From: Maribacter algarum (ex Lu et al. 2025) (nom. illeg.) | GTDB taxonomy: Bacteria > Bacteroidota > Bacteroidia > Flavobacteriales > Flavobacteriaceae | Reading direction: 5' to 3' | DNA: 64,000 bases | Assembly: GCA_947495915.1 (NCBI GenBank) | Contig: CANMAW010000007.1 | Coordinates: forward strand, 124,001 to 188,000 | The notes under the pieces: generated by a model | Database searches by the model: none | What the model was told of the DNA's origin: nothing | What the model saw: only the letters and a program-made list of their open reading frames with translations | In this document: positions 1-7,793 of the stretch, piece after piece | Numbering within the stretch: the stretch's first letter is position 1 | Layout of the letters: each line of letters begins with the position of its first letter | Position numbers and translations under genes: made by a program

Positions 1-647
1 TGCTCAATGGTTGCAATCGTTCCCACACCAATTTTCTCATTTTCACGCGTGCCGTTTTGTATGATAGCAATGGAAGAATTCGATTTGCCTTCTGATTTAA
101 ATAAGGATACTATTTGTGAGAGTTTTGACATTCCCATTAAAATAACCACTGTAGCATTTGACTTGGCAGCCAATTGCACATCATTAGATAGTTTGTGATT
201 TTTAGTAGTACCTGTGATGACCCAAAAGCTCTCAGAAAAACCTCTTTTAGTCACTGGAATGTTCTGAGCTGCAGGCACTGATAAACAAGATGAAATTCCT
301 GGTACCATTGCTACTTCTAGTCCTTGTGCTGCTGCATATTCCATTTCTTCTGACCCTCTACCAAAAACAAACGGATCTCCTCCTTTTAAACGAACTACAT
401 GACCGTGACTTTTGGCACGACTAACAATCAATTCATTGATTTGTTCTTGTTGATAGGCATAGCATCCTCGGCGCTTTCCGACGAAAATTTGTTCTGCCTT
501 TGAAGCATATTCCAACAATGCTGTATTTACTAGCGCATCATACAAAACTACATCTGCACTCGCCAATACCTTTATGGCTTTCAATGTAATTTGATCTACG
601 TCGCCCGGGCCTGCACCCACTACCGAAAGTTTTGCTTGCTTATACAT
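1..647 (-). CDS. cobA: uroporphyrinogen-III C-methyltransferase (partial, C-terminus beyond the window)
   Basis: Not in the ORF track because its stop lies left of the window. Reading the minus strand from the ATG at 647 gives an open frame to base 1 (about 215 residues). It shows the SUMT signatures 'VGAGPGD' near the N-terminus and 'GGDPFVFGRG' near residue 90, which bind S-adenosylmethionine. The enzyme methylates uroporphyrinogen III twice to precorrin-2, the precursor of siroheme. Its start overlaps the end of the sulfite reductase gene by 8 bp, so it is probably translated in the same operon and supplies the siroheme cofactor of that enzyme. Family is certain; whether a CysG-type dehydrogenase domain follows cannot be seen. 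Confidence 0.93.
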   Translation of the reverse strand, partial: MYKQAKLSVVGAGPGDVDQITLKAIKVLASADVVLYDALVNTALLEYASKAEQIFVGKRRGCYAYQQEQINELIVSRAKSHGHVVRLKGGDPFVFGRGSEEMEYAAAQGLEVAMVPGISSCLSVPAAQNIPVTKRGFSESFWVITGTTKNHKLSNDVQLAAKSNATVVILMGMSKLSQIVSLFKSEGKSNSSIAIIQNGTRENEKIGVGTIATIE

Positions 648-2730
648 TTTGTAATTCTGCTTTTCGAAATAATTCAACCTGATCTAAAAATTGCAAAGCA
701 CTATTCAAATAAGTCTCAGCAAATTCTTTTGTTGGCGCATTCTTATTAATTTCAAGAGTCATTTTATCAAAACCCCCTGGAACATTAATTCTACCAGACT
801 TCACAAATTTCTCTTCAAAATCTTTAATAATACTGTGATGAGTATTTACCCTCACTTTTTCAGAAGTCAACATTGCTTTAGCAGTATTAACCATTGAAGA
901 ATAAGAATGGTAAATACTCGCCGACCATTTTTCAGCAATCAAAGCCTCTTTAGCATTGGCTATTTTCTCTTCACTTTCTAAAAGGAGTGTAGCAATAAGA
1001 TCAATTACTACACCAGCACATTCACCGACGCCAATCGCCTTTTCATATTTTTTATCTGTACCCCAGTCAATGAAATCTTGAGGAGTAAGATTGTCAATTT
1101 CTGTTAGTGGTTTTAGAAAATCATAAAAATAATGCTCCCCTTTTTCCGCATAATAGTCAGCATATGTTTGCCCATTTCCATTGGCATCAAAATCATTTAA
1201 AATTAATCGTAATGCCTCAGGACCTCTTCTACTTGGCACTTTTACTACTTTATCAGCAAAACGACCTTCACCATTTCCAATATTACCTCCACCTAATAAC
1301 ACTTGAAGTGCTGGCGCAACCAATTTATCCTTAGTTCGAATACTCATTCCTTGAAAACCAATATTCGCCATGTTGTGTTGCCCACAAGCATTCATACAAC
1401 CACTAATCTTGATTACCACATCAGCATTACTGATATACTGCGGGTATTCTGATTTAATAACTCTTTCTAATTCTTCGGCAATTCCGGTACTACTAGCAAT
1501 TCCTAAATTACAGGTGTCTGTACCGGGGCAAGCAGTAATATCTAAAGCTTTATTATAACCAGCCTCTACAAAACCAAGTTTTTCTAACTCAGTATAGAAA
1601 AATGGAATAAATTCTTCACGAACATAGGGTATCAATATGTTTTGCCGTAATGATAATCGAATCTCACCAGCTGCATAATTCTCTACCAAATCAGCTAACA
1701 AACGAGCTTTGTCAGTATAAAAATCACCTAACAAAACTTTAATGCCGATGGCTACAAAACCCTCTTGTTTTTGTGGAACAATGTTGGTTGATTTCCAAGT
1801 TTCAAAAGCAACTGAATCTTTTATTTCAATTTGTGGCGGAGTGTTTTCAGACACATTAACTTTAGGATAGCTTTCTGCATTAATAGGATAGCTTTCATAA
1901 GGCACCGCTTTTTGCTCTTCCTCTAGAAGTGCCTTAAATCCTTCTAATCCGAAATCTTTTAATAAGAATTTCATACGCGCTTTAGCTCTACTCTTTCTTT
2001 CACCATAGCGATCAAAAACACGAATCACACCATCCATTAAAGGAATAATTTTATCAGCAGCTAAGAATTCAAAAAGAACATCTGCATGTCTTGGCTGTGA
2101 ACCTAAACCACCACCTAACATTACTTTAAAACCAATAACACCATCTTGAATTTTCGCGATGAAACCTAAATCATGCATATAAGATAATCCGGTATCAGCA
2201 TCACTCGCTGAAAAGGAAACCTTAAACTTTCTACCTAATTCTTGACCAATTGGATTTCTCAAAAAATACTTAAATAATGCATCGGCATACGGTGAAACAT
2301 CAAAAGGCTCATCAACATCAACACCAGCGGTTTCACTTGCTGTAACATTTCGTACGGCATTACCACAAGCCTCTCTTAATGTTACATCATCTTTTTCAAG
2401 TTCTGCCCACAATTCAGGAGTTCTGTCTAAATCAACATAATGAATTTGAATGTCTTGACGCGTTGTGATATGCAAGCGACCAATAGAGTACTCATCAGAA
2501 ACCTTTGAAATTCGATGCAATTGTTTCGAAGTTACCTTACCGTATGGCAGTTTAATACGAATCATCTGCACACCTGGCTGGCGCTGACCGTAAACCCCAC
2601 GTACCAAACGAAGACTTCTAAACTTTTCTTCATCTAGTTCACCCCCTTTGAACTGACGTATTTTACGCTCTAATTCAAGAATATCTTTTTCTACTATTGG
2701 GTTTTCTATTTCTGTTCTAAAACTTTGCAT
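640..2730 (-). CDS. siroheme-dependent (ferredoxin-type) sulfite reductase with C-terminal HEPN-like domain
   Basis: About 696 aa. It has two ferredoxin-like half domains and siroheme-binding repeats, with the siroheme/[4Fe-4S] ligands visible as 'CPGTDTC' (about C401 and C407) and 'CMNAC' (about C445 and C449). It reduces sulfite to sulfide; with cysHDN upstream a sulfite role is more likely than nitrite. After about residue 570 the usual fold ends and a helical extension follows (around 'AKEALIAEKWSASIYHSY' and 'THHSII') that resembles a HEPN domain. The ORF track starts at a TTG (2745). I prefer the ATG at 2730, giving MQSFRTEIEN, because the extra five residues add nothing conserved. It follows cysN after 135 bp containing a hairpin and an operator-like motif, and overlaps cobA. 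Confidence 0.9.
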   Translation of the reverse strand: MQSFRTEIENPIVEKDILELERKIRQFKGGELDEEKFRSLRLVRGVYGQRQPGVQMIRIKLPYGKVTSKQLHRISKVSDEYSIGRLHITTRQDIQIHYVDLDRTPELWAELEKDDVTLREACGNAVRNVTASETAGVDVDEPFDVSPYADALFKYFLRNPIGQELGRKFKVSFSASDADTGLSYMHDLGFIAKIQDGVIGFKVMLGGGLGSQPRHADVLFEFLAADKIIPLMDGVIRVFDRYGERKSRAKARMKFLLKDFGLEGFKALLEEEQKAVPYESYPINAESYPKVNVSENTPPQIEIKDSVAFETWKSTNIVPQKQEGFVAIGIKVLLGDFYTDKARLLADLVENYAAGEIRLSLRQNILIPYVREEFIPFFYTELEKLGFVEAGYNKALDITACPGTDTCNLGIASSTGIAEELERVIKSEYPQYISNADVVIKISGCMNACGQHNMANIGFQGMSIRTKDKLVAPALQVLLGGGNIGNGEGRFADKVVKVPSRRGPEALRLILNDFDANGNGQTYADYYAEKGEHYFYDFLKPLTEIDNLTPQDFIDWGTDKKYEKAIGVGECAGVVIDLIATLLLESEEKIANAKEALIAEKWSASIYHSYSSMVNTAKAMLTSEKVRVNTHHSIIKDFEEKFVKSGRINVPGGFDKMTLEINKNAPTKEFAETYLNSALQFLDQVELFRKAELQNV

Positions 2731-2749
2731 TTTTCTAAGATTCAAGACG

Positions 2750-2766
2750 CTAGAATATCATTCTAG
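2750..2766. repeat. short inverted repeat just upstream of the sulfite reductase start
   Basis: CTAGAAT-atc-ATTCTAG, a perfect 7-bp inverted repeat with a 3-nt loop, 20 bp before the ATG chosen for the sulfite reductase gene. It could be a small hairpin in the leader that influences translation, or chance. Confidence 0.4.
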
Positions 2767-2790
2767 ACACGCATTTATTAATCTATTTTT

Positions 2791-2806
2791 CCTATCGATT
2801 TTATAG
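2791..2806 (-). promoter_or_regulatory. operator-like motif, copy A (before sulfite reductase)
   Basis: Plus-strand reading CCTATCGATTTTATAG. It shares 13 of 16 bases with copy B and a similar core with copy C, both upstream of the DUF2061-cysHDN operon. It has partial dyad symmetry (CCTAT / ATAGG). The probable ligand is the nearby Rrf2 regulator; this is inferred from location and repetition only. Confidence 0.55.
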
Positions 2807-2823
2807 GTTTTATTGTAATTATT

Positions 2824-2847
2824 GATGCCATTTTGTAAAACGGCATC
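2824..2847 (-). other. intercistronic hairpin between cysN and the sulfite reductase gene
   Basis: On the minus-strand RNA, GATGCCGTTTT pairs with AAAATGGCATC (one G-U pair) with almost no loop, so about ten pairs close a tetraloop. No U-run follows, so it is unlikely to be a normal terminator. It may protect the 3' end of the upstream mRNA or partly attenuate the operon. Confidence 0.6.
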
Positions 2848-2865
2848 TTATGTAATCAACACTAG

Positions 2866-4113
2866 TTAGCCAATAAAACCAGCACCTACTGTACTATTGG
2901 TTTGTGTGTCAATAAGTATGAAAGAACCATTTGTACGATGCTCTTTGAATTTATCGTAAAAGATAGACTTGTTTAACTTAAATGTTACCTGTGCTATATC
3001 ATTCATTCCTAAACTTTGAACGGTATCATCAATACCTGAATAATCAGGATTAATTTTATGATGAATAGTGTCTACCTTAGCCAATACTTTATTCACGCCA
3101 TGCTGTACAACATACTTCTTACCAGGAACCATATTATCAGTATCCATCCAAGAAACGGTTGCGGTAAATTGTTTTTCAATAGTCGGTAAATCGTTAGCTT
3201 TTACTAACATATCACCTCGGCTGATATTGATTTCATCTTCAAGTGTAATAGTTACCGAAGATCTTCTTGATGCCGTTTGATATTTTTTATCATAGAAATA
3301 GATTTCTTTGATTTTTGACCTCGTTTGTGAAGGTAAAGCCACCACCTCGTCACCAACACTCAATTCACCCCCATATACCTTACCAGCAAAACCTCTAAAG
3401 TCATGAAACTCTTCTGTTTTAGGCCGTATAACATATTGTACGGGAAATCTTGGTGTTCCCGCATTTGAAACCGCGGCTAAATCTAATTCTTCTAAATGCT
3501 CTAATAAAGTTTCACCTTTATACCAAGGTGTATTTTCAGATTTATGAACTACGTTATCACCTTTCAAAGCACTAACAGGAATAAATGTAATTTTTTGGTC
3601 TTGATAATCACGTTTTGCCATCAACTCCTCAAAATCTGCTTTAATCTCGTTGTATCTATCTTCAGAGAAATCAACCAAATCCATCTTATTAATTGCTACA
3701 ACAACTTCTTTAATTCGCAGTAGGTTATTAATAAAAAAGTGTCTATTTGTTTGTTCGATGACACCTTTACGAGCATCAATCAAAATGATCGCTGCCTGAG
3801 AAGTCGATGCCCCAGTAACCATGTTTCGGGTGTACTCCACATGCCCTGGGGTATCTGCAATAATATAACTCTTCGTAGCCGTTGAAAAATAGATGTGCGC
3901 TACATCAATGGTAATACCTTGCTCACGCTCGGCGACCAATCCGTCAGTTGCAAGTGAAAAATCAAGGTAGTCGTACCCATTCTTTTTACTGGTTTTTTCA
4001 ATGGCCTCTAACTTATCTGAAGTCAATGATTTTGTATCGTAAAGTAAGCGTCCTATCAAGGTACTTTTACCGTCATCTACGCTTCCTGCTGTTGCTATTT
4101 TTAGTACTTCCAA
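2866..4113 (-). CDS. cysN: sulfate adenylyltransferase subunit 1 (GTPase subunit)
   Basis: 415 aa. An EF-Tu-like GTPase that drives formation of adenosine phosphosulfate by CysD. The P-loop 'GSVDDGKST' is at about residues 10-18, the Walker B/G3 motif 'DTPGH' near 90 and the G4 motif 'NKMD' near 145, followed by two beta-barrel domains. The length matches stand-alone CysN. There is no fused C-terminal APS kinase (CysC) domain as in the long CysNC form, and no cysC elsewhere in the window. It lies 71 bp after cysD in the same direction. Confidence 0.96.
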   Translation of the reverse strand: MEVLKIATAGSVDDGKSTLIGRLLYDTKSLTSDKLEAIEKTSKKNGYDYLDFSLATDGLVAEREQGITIDVAHIYFSTATKSYIIADTPGHVEYTRNMVTGASTSQAAIILIDARKGVIEQTNRHFFINNLLRIKEVVVAINKMDLVDFSEDRYNEIKADFEELMAKRDYQDQKITFIPVSALKGDNVVHKSENTPWYKGETLLEHLEELDLAAVSNAGTPRFPVQYVIRPKTEEFHDFRGFAGKVYGGELSVGDEVVALPSQTRSKIKEIYFYDKKYQTASRRSSVTITLEDEINISRGDMLVKANDLPTIEKQFTATVSWMDTDNMVPGKKYVVQHGVNKVLAKVDTIHHKINPDYSGIDDTVQSLGMNDIAQVTFKLNKSIFYDKFKEHRTNGSFILIDTQTNSTVGAGFIG

Positions 4114-4184
4114 TTTCTTTTTGTTTTTGGTTCTTAGTGTTTTTTTCTTTGGAATTTTTTTTCCATAAAAACTATTCGTACCTA

Positions 4185-5087
4185 TTAAAAATATCCTTGT
4201 TGTTTTCTTTTTTCCATTGCTGCTTCTGAGCGCTTGTCATCAATTCGGGCTCCTCTTTCTGAAATTGTAGAATCTCTAATCTCCTGAACTACAGATTCGA
4301 TGTCAGCTGCTTCTGAAAATACTGCTGCGGTACAGCTCATATCGCCTACAGTTCTGAATCGAACCATACGCTCAAGCACTTCTTCATCTTCTTCTTGAAA
4401 AACATAATCAGAATGAGACCAGATTAAACCATCTCTTAAAAATACTTTTCGTTTGTGTGCAAAATAAATTGAAGGAATTTCAATTTTCTCTTTTTCTATA
4501 TAAGACCATACGTCTAATTCTGTCCAGTTCGAAATAGGAAAAACGCGTACATTTTGTCCCAACTCAATTTGGCCGTTTAACATATCAAACAATTCCGGAC
4601 GTTGGTTTCTTTCATCCCATTGACCAAAGTCATCACGTACTGAAAAAATACGCTCTTTTGCTCTTGCTTTTTCTTCGTCTCTACGTGCACCTCCGATACA
4701 GGCGTCAAATTTAAATTCTTCGATGGCATCTAGTAAAGTAGTAGTTTGCAAGGCGTTTCGACTTGAATATTTACCAGACTCTTCCTTTACTTTACCTTGA
4801 TCAATAGAATCTTGAACATTTCTTACGATAAGCTCTAAACCTAATTCTTCCACCAATCGATCTCTAAATTCTATGGTTTCAGGAAAATTATGACCCGTAT
4901 CAATGTGCATTAAAGGAAAAGGAATCTTTGCTGGCCAAAATGCCTTTTGTGCCAAGCGCACCAAGGTGATGGAATCTTTTCCTCCTGAAAAAAGTAAAAC
5001 GGGCTTTTCAAATTGGGCCGCTACTTCTCTAAAAATATAGATTGCTTCATTTTCTAAAGCATTTATATGTGCTGTACTATTACTCAT
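4185..5087 (-). CDS. cysD: sulfate adenylyltransferase subunit 2
   Basis: 300 aa from the ATG at 5087 (MSNSTAHINALENE). The track's longer form (5114) would overlap cysH and adds nine unlike residues. It is an ATP-sulfurylase of the PP-loop family, with the ATP pyrophosphate loop 'SGGKDS' near residue 43 and the conserved 'GGARRDEEKARAKER' stretch. It makes APS from ATP and sulfate together with CysN. The C-terminal 'RGARIDDK' and 'KRKQQGYF' are typical of the family. It is in the operon DUF2061-cysH-cysD-cysN, 10 bp after cysH. Confidence 0.96.
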   Translation of the reverse strand: MSNSTAHINALENEAIYIFREVAAQFEKPVLLFSGGKDSITLVRLAQKAFWPAKIPFPLMHIDTGHNFPETIEFRDRLVEELGLELIVRNVQDSIDQGKVKEESGKYSSRNALQTTTLLDAIEEFKFDACIGGARRDEEKARAKERIFSVRDDFGQWDERNQRPELFDMLNGQIELGQNVRVFPISNWTELDVWSYIEKEKIEIPSIYFAHKRKVFLRDGLIWSHSDYVFQEEDEEVLERMVRFRTVGDMSCTAAVFSEAADIESVVQEIRDSTISERGARIDDKRSEAAMEKRKQQGYF

Positions 5088-5097
5088 CTTTTTTGAT

Positions 5098-5721
5098 TTA
5101 GGTGTGTAGACCACATTCTCGGTTTTCTAACACCTTGGTTGGGTCGAAATATTTATGTTCGTTCGGCAAATTTCTATCTTTCAAATAAGCATCCAACAAG
5201 GTATCATTCCAATGGTAAAACGGACTAACCTTAAGAACACCGTCTTTGCTTAGGCTTAAAATATCTAAAGAATCACGATGTGCTGTCTGCCCCTTTCGCA
5301 GATTGGTAAACCATACATCGGGTTGATGCGCTTTCATCGCTCTCTTAAATGGCTCTAATTTCACCTGCTCGGTAAAAACCGTATGTTTAGGATCGTCAAT
5401 ATTAGGAATACCCATAACAGCATCACGATGCGATGCAGTTTGTTTAGGAACGTATAAATCAATATTCAAATTTAGACGCTCAATTAATTCTTCAGCATGT
5501 TTATACGTATTAGGTGTATTGTAACCTGTATCGCACCAAATCACTGGAATATCATTTTTTACTTCAACCACCGCATTTAATATTGCAACTTCATAAGGCC
5601 TAAAATTGGTAGTTACCACCGGATTCACCGCATTTTTAACAGCCCAAGAAATGATTTCTCCGGGTGGAATTCCTTTAAACTGAATATTTAATTTCGCTAT
5701 TTGTTCTTGTGTAAAAGCCAT
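5098..5721 (-). CDS. cysH: phosphoadenylylsulfate reductase family protein
   Basis: 207 aa from the ATG at 5721 (MAFTQEQIAKLN). The track's start at 5769 runs into the DUF2061 gene. It reduces PAPS or APS to sulfite with thioredoxin. The catalytic C-terminal Cys is present in 'ECGLHT', and the substrate-binding 'NLRKGQTAHR' is near residue 140. The CC...CxxC cysteines that hold a [4Fe-4S] cluster in APS reductases are absent, so by sequence it belongs with the E. coli PAPS-using type. Yet no APS kinase gene is visible in the cluster. Confidence 0.9.
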   Translation of the reverse strand: MAFTQEQIAKLNIQFKGIPPGEIISWAVKNAVNPVVTTNFRPYEVAILNAVVEVKNDIPVIWCDTGYNTPNTYKHAEELIERLNLNIDLYVPKQTASHRDAVMGIPNIDDPKHTVFTEQVKLEPFKRAMKAHQPDVWFTNLRKGQTAHRDSLDILSLSKDGVLKVSPFYHWNDTLLDAYLKDRNLPNEHKYFDPTKVLENRECGLHT

Positions 5722-5731
5722 AATTTCTTTT

Positions 5732-5995
5732 TTACTTACCCCAATTAATTTTATTCCATAAACGCTCATGAAAGAAATAAAGAAACATTTTTGTTACAAA
5801 ATCAATGGAAGCAATTGAAGCCGCAATGGCAACCTCTCCTGTTAATAAATAAGAAATCAACAAGGTATCTAAAGTGCCTATAACGCGCCAGCTTACTGCC
5901 TTGGCGACACTTCTAATTGGCTTTTCCGATTTCTTATCTTCCTCGAACTTACCTTTAGATTCTTGCTTCTTTAAAACTATTTGGTCAACTATCAT
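5732..5995 (-). CDS. DUF2061 small membrane protein
   Basis: 87 aa. After a charged N-terminus (about 30 residues) comes the DUF2061 core, with 'KAVSWRVIGTLDT' leading into a hydrophobic hairpin and ending in 'FHERLWNKINWG'. DUF2061 proteins are predicted membrane proteins often found beside sulfate-assimilation genes; the molecular role is unknown. It is the first gene of the cys operon, with its start 182 bp from the Rrf2 gene and its stop 10 bp before cysH. Membrane support of sulfate uptake is only a guess from context. Confidence 0.9.
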   Translation of the reverse strand: MIVDQIVLKKQESKGKFEEDKKSEKPIRSVAKAVSWRVIGTLDTLLISYLLTGEVAIAASIASIDFVTKMFLYFFHERLWNKINWGK

Positions 5996-6021
5996 ATTGA
6001 ATTTATAAGTAATCTAATTAC

Positions 6022-6037
6022 CCTATTGATTTAATAG
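6022..6037 (-). promoter_or_regulatory. operator-like motif, copy B (before DUF2061-cysHDN)
   Basis: Plus-strand reading CCTATTGATTTAATAG, with internal dyad symmetry (CTATT/AATAG). It lies just downstream of the TACATTTG -7 element, at or after the expected transcription start. A bound protein there would block transcription. Shared with copies A and C. Confidence 0.6.
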
Positions 6038-6043
6038 AGTAAA

Positions 6044-6051
6044 CAAATGTA
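6044..6051 (-). promoter_or_regulatory. candidate Bacteroidota -7 element for the cys operon
   Basis: The minus strand reads TACATTTG, an exact match to TAnnTTTG, 49 bp before the DUF2061 ATG. I could not place a convincing -33 TTG at the usual spacing, so the promoter is only partly supported. Confidence 0.5.
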
Positions 6052-6101
6052 AGCTAAAATTATTGTTACATTCTAATTTTTTGGCAAGATTTAACATTTA
6101 T

Positions 6102-6117
6102 CCTATAGAATTAGTAG
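6102..6117 (-). promoter_or_regulatory. operator-like motif, copy C (between Rrf2 gene and cys operon)
   Basis: Plus-strand reading CCTATAGAATTAGTAG, matching copies A and B at most positions (consensus CCTATnGAWTTWRTAG). It is about 50 bp upstream of the -7 element and 61 bp downstream of the Rrf2 stop. Confidence 0.55.
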
Positions 6118-6177
6118 ATTAATAATGTATAGCAGAAAATATTATGAATTAACTAATGTTTTAAATACAAAATTAAT

Positions 6178-6591
6178 CTAAGTTATGATTAGGTCGGCCA
6201 AGGTATTATGGCGATACACCGAAAGATTTGCATCTCTTACTTTCAGCATTAATTTATTAACTGCACAGGTGTTTTCATCAGGGCAATCATCACACTTTTC
6301 ATAAAAGTTTAAACTTACACAAGGTACCATGGCAATTGGCCCTTCTAAAACCCGCATGACGTCGGTCATCAAAATTTCGTCTGCATTCTTCAGAAGATAG
6401 TAACCGCCCCCTTTGCCCTTTTTAGAACCAAGAAATCCGGTTTTACGAAGCGATAACAAAATACTTTCTAAAAACTTTTGAGATATATTCTCATGACTTG
6501 CTATTTCAGCAATTTGTACGGGTTTTTTATCCTTTTGTGAGGCTAAAAAACTCAAAGCTTTTAATCCGTATTTAGTCTTTTTAGAGAGCAT
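6178..6591 (-). CDS. Rrf2 family transcriptional regulator, cysteine-rich
   Basis: 137 aa. An Rrf2 winged helix: N-terminal 'MLSKKTKYGLKAL', recognition region 'ISQKFLESILLSLRKTG', wing 'GKGGGYYL'. Four cysteines follow at about 91, 100, 103 and 109. IscR holds its Fe-S cluster with three cysteines in the equivalent loop (92, 98, 104), so an Fe-S or redox sensor is plausible, though the spacing is different. Rrf2 members include IscR, NsrR and the cysteine regulator CymR. It is immediately upstream of and co-directional with the sulfate operon, so it probably controls that operon through the repeated 16-bp motif. Confidence 0.9.
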   Translation of the reverse strand: MLSKKTKYGLKALSFLASQKDKKPVQIAEIASHENISQKFLESILLSLRKTGFLGSKKGKGGGYYLLKNADEILMTDVMRVLEGPIAMVPCVSLNFYEKCDDCPDENTCAVNKLMLKVRDANLSVYRHNTLADLIIT

Positions 6592-6685
6592 TTCGCTAAG
6601 ATAAGTAAAATAGCTTAGGAGAAAGCGGAGCTTTTAAAAATGAAAATCCTTCCAAATAATTCTATGTTCAGATATATTCCTCGAA

Positions 6686-7562
6686 TTAACTCAATTTATC
6701 TTTAAAAAAATTGATGGTACGTTTCCAGGCTAGTTCTGCATCTTCACGATCGTACCTTGGCGTAGTGTCATTATGAAAACCATGATTGGCTCCATCATAA
6801 ATAAAGGCTTCATACTCTTTATTATGCTCATTTAATGCAGTTTCGTAAGCAGGCCAACCTGCATTTACCCTTTTATCTAGGCCCCCGAAATGCAATAGCA
6901 ACGGAGCATTAATATCAGCAATACCTTCTGTGGGCTGACCACCATAAAATGGAACCGCAGCAGCCAAATCAGCTACTTTAATCGCCATCATATTTGAAAT
7001 CCAACCACCGAAACAAAAGCCAACCACCCCAACTTTTCCCGAACATTCTGGGTGCACTTTTAGATATTCAAATGCGGCAATAAAATCTTCTAGCATTTTA
7101 TTTCGATCTCTTTTACGCTGCATTTCTCTACCTTCATCATCGGTTCCTGGATATCCGCCAAGCGGCGTTAACGCATCTGGCGCTAAAGAAATAAAGCCAG
7201 CCAAACCTGAACGTCGCCCTACATCTTCAATATGCGGATTTAAGCCTCTATTTTCATGAACTACAATAATACCTGGAAGTTTCTCTTTCACTTCGATTGG
7301 TCTTGACAATAATCCTTTTATTGAACCACCCCCCCTTTGGAGAATCATAAGTGATATACTCGGTTTTTAATCTTGAATCATCTTGAGAAATCTGAATCTT
7401 CTTTACATAATCAGGAGATACAAAACCCAACAAGGAAGAAACGGTAAGCCCGCCAACCGCATAGGTAGATAACTTATCTAAAAACAGTCTTCTACTTACC
7501 CTATTATGCGCATAATCATCATACAAGTCAAAAATACCTTGATCTAAGTCTTCTTTCTTCAT
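6686..7562 (-). pseudogene. dienelactone hydrolase family protein, frameshifted at a G7 tract
   Basis: Two overlapping frames make one protein. The first (7562 to about 7330) starts MKKEDLDQGIFDLYDDYAH and has a twin-arginine-like 'SRRLFLDKLSTYAVGG' segment. The second (to 6686) has the alpha/beta hydrolase core with nucleophile 'GFCFGG', then 'NHGFHND' with the catalytic His. They join at CCAAA-GGGGGGG-TGG (plus strand 7329-7335); six G instead of seven would give an uninterrupted protein of about 290 aa reading SPKGGGSIKG. The family includes YghX-like secreted hydrolases. The shift could be a real mutation, a phase-variable tract, ribosomal slippage or an assembly error. Confidence 0.85.
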
Positions 7563-7793
7563 AGCTATAGTACTTTTAGATTTTAATCGAAAATTGGTAT
7601 CCCTTTATTCACTACAAGAGAGGTACTTACAATTTACAAAATGTATGTATTGCTTTTTAGCAATTCTGCCATAAATAACAAATACTTAACTAGTAAACAA
7701 TACCGACCCAGCCATAAAAAAAGAAAATGCCATATAAAATTAAAGCTAGCAAGAATTCTTTAACGCAGATTGACTCTATAGCTATTAAACGCA

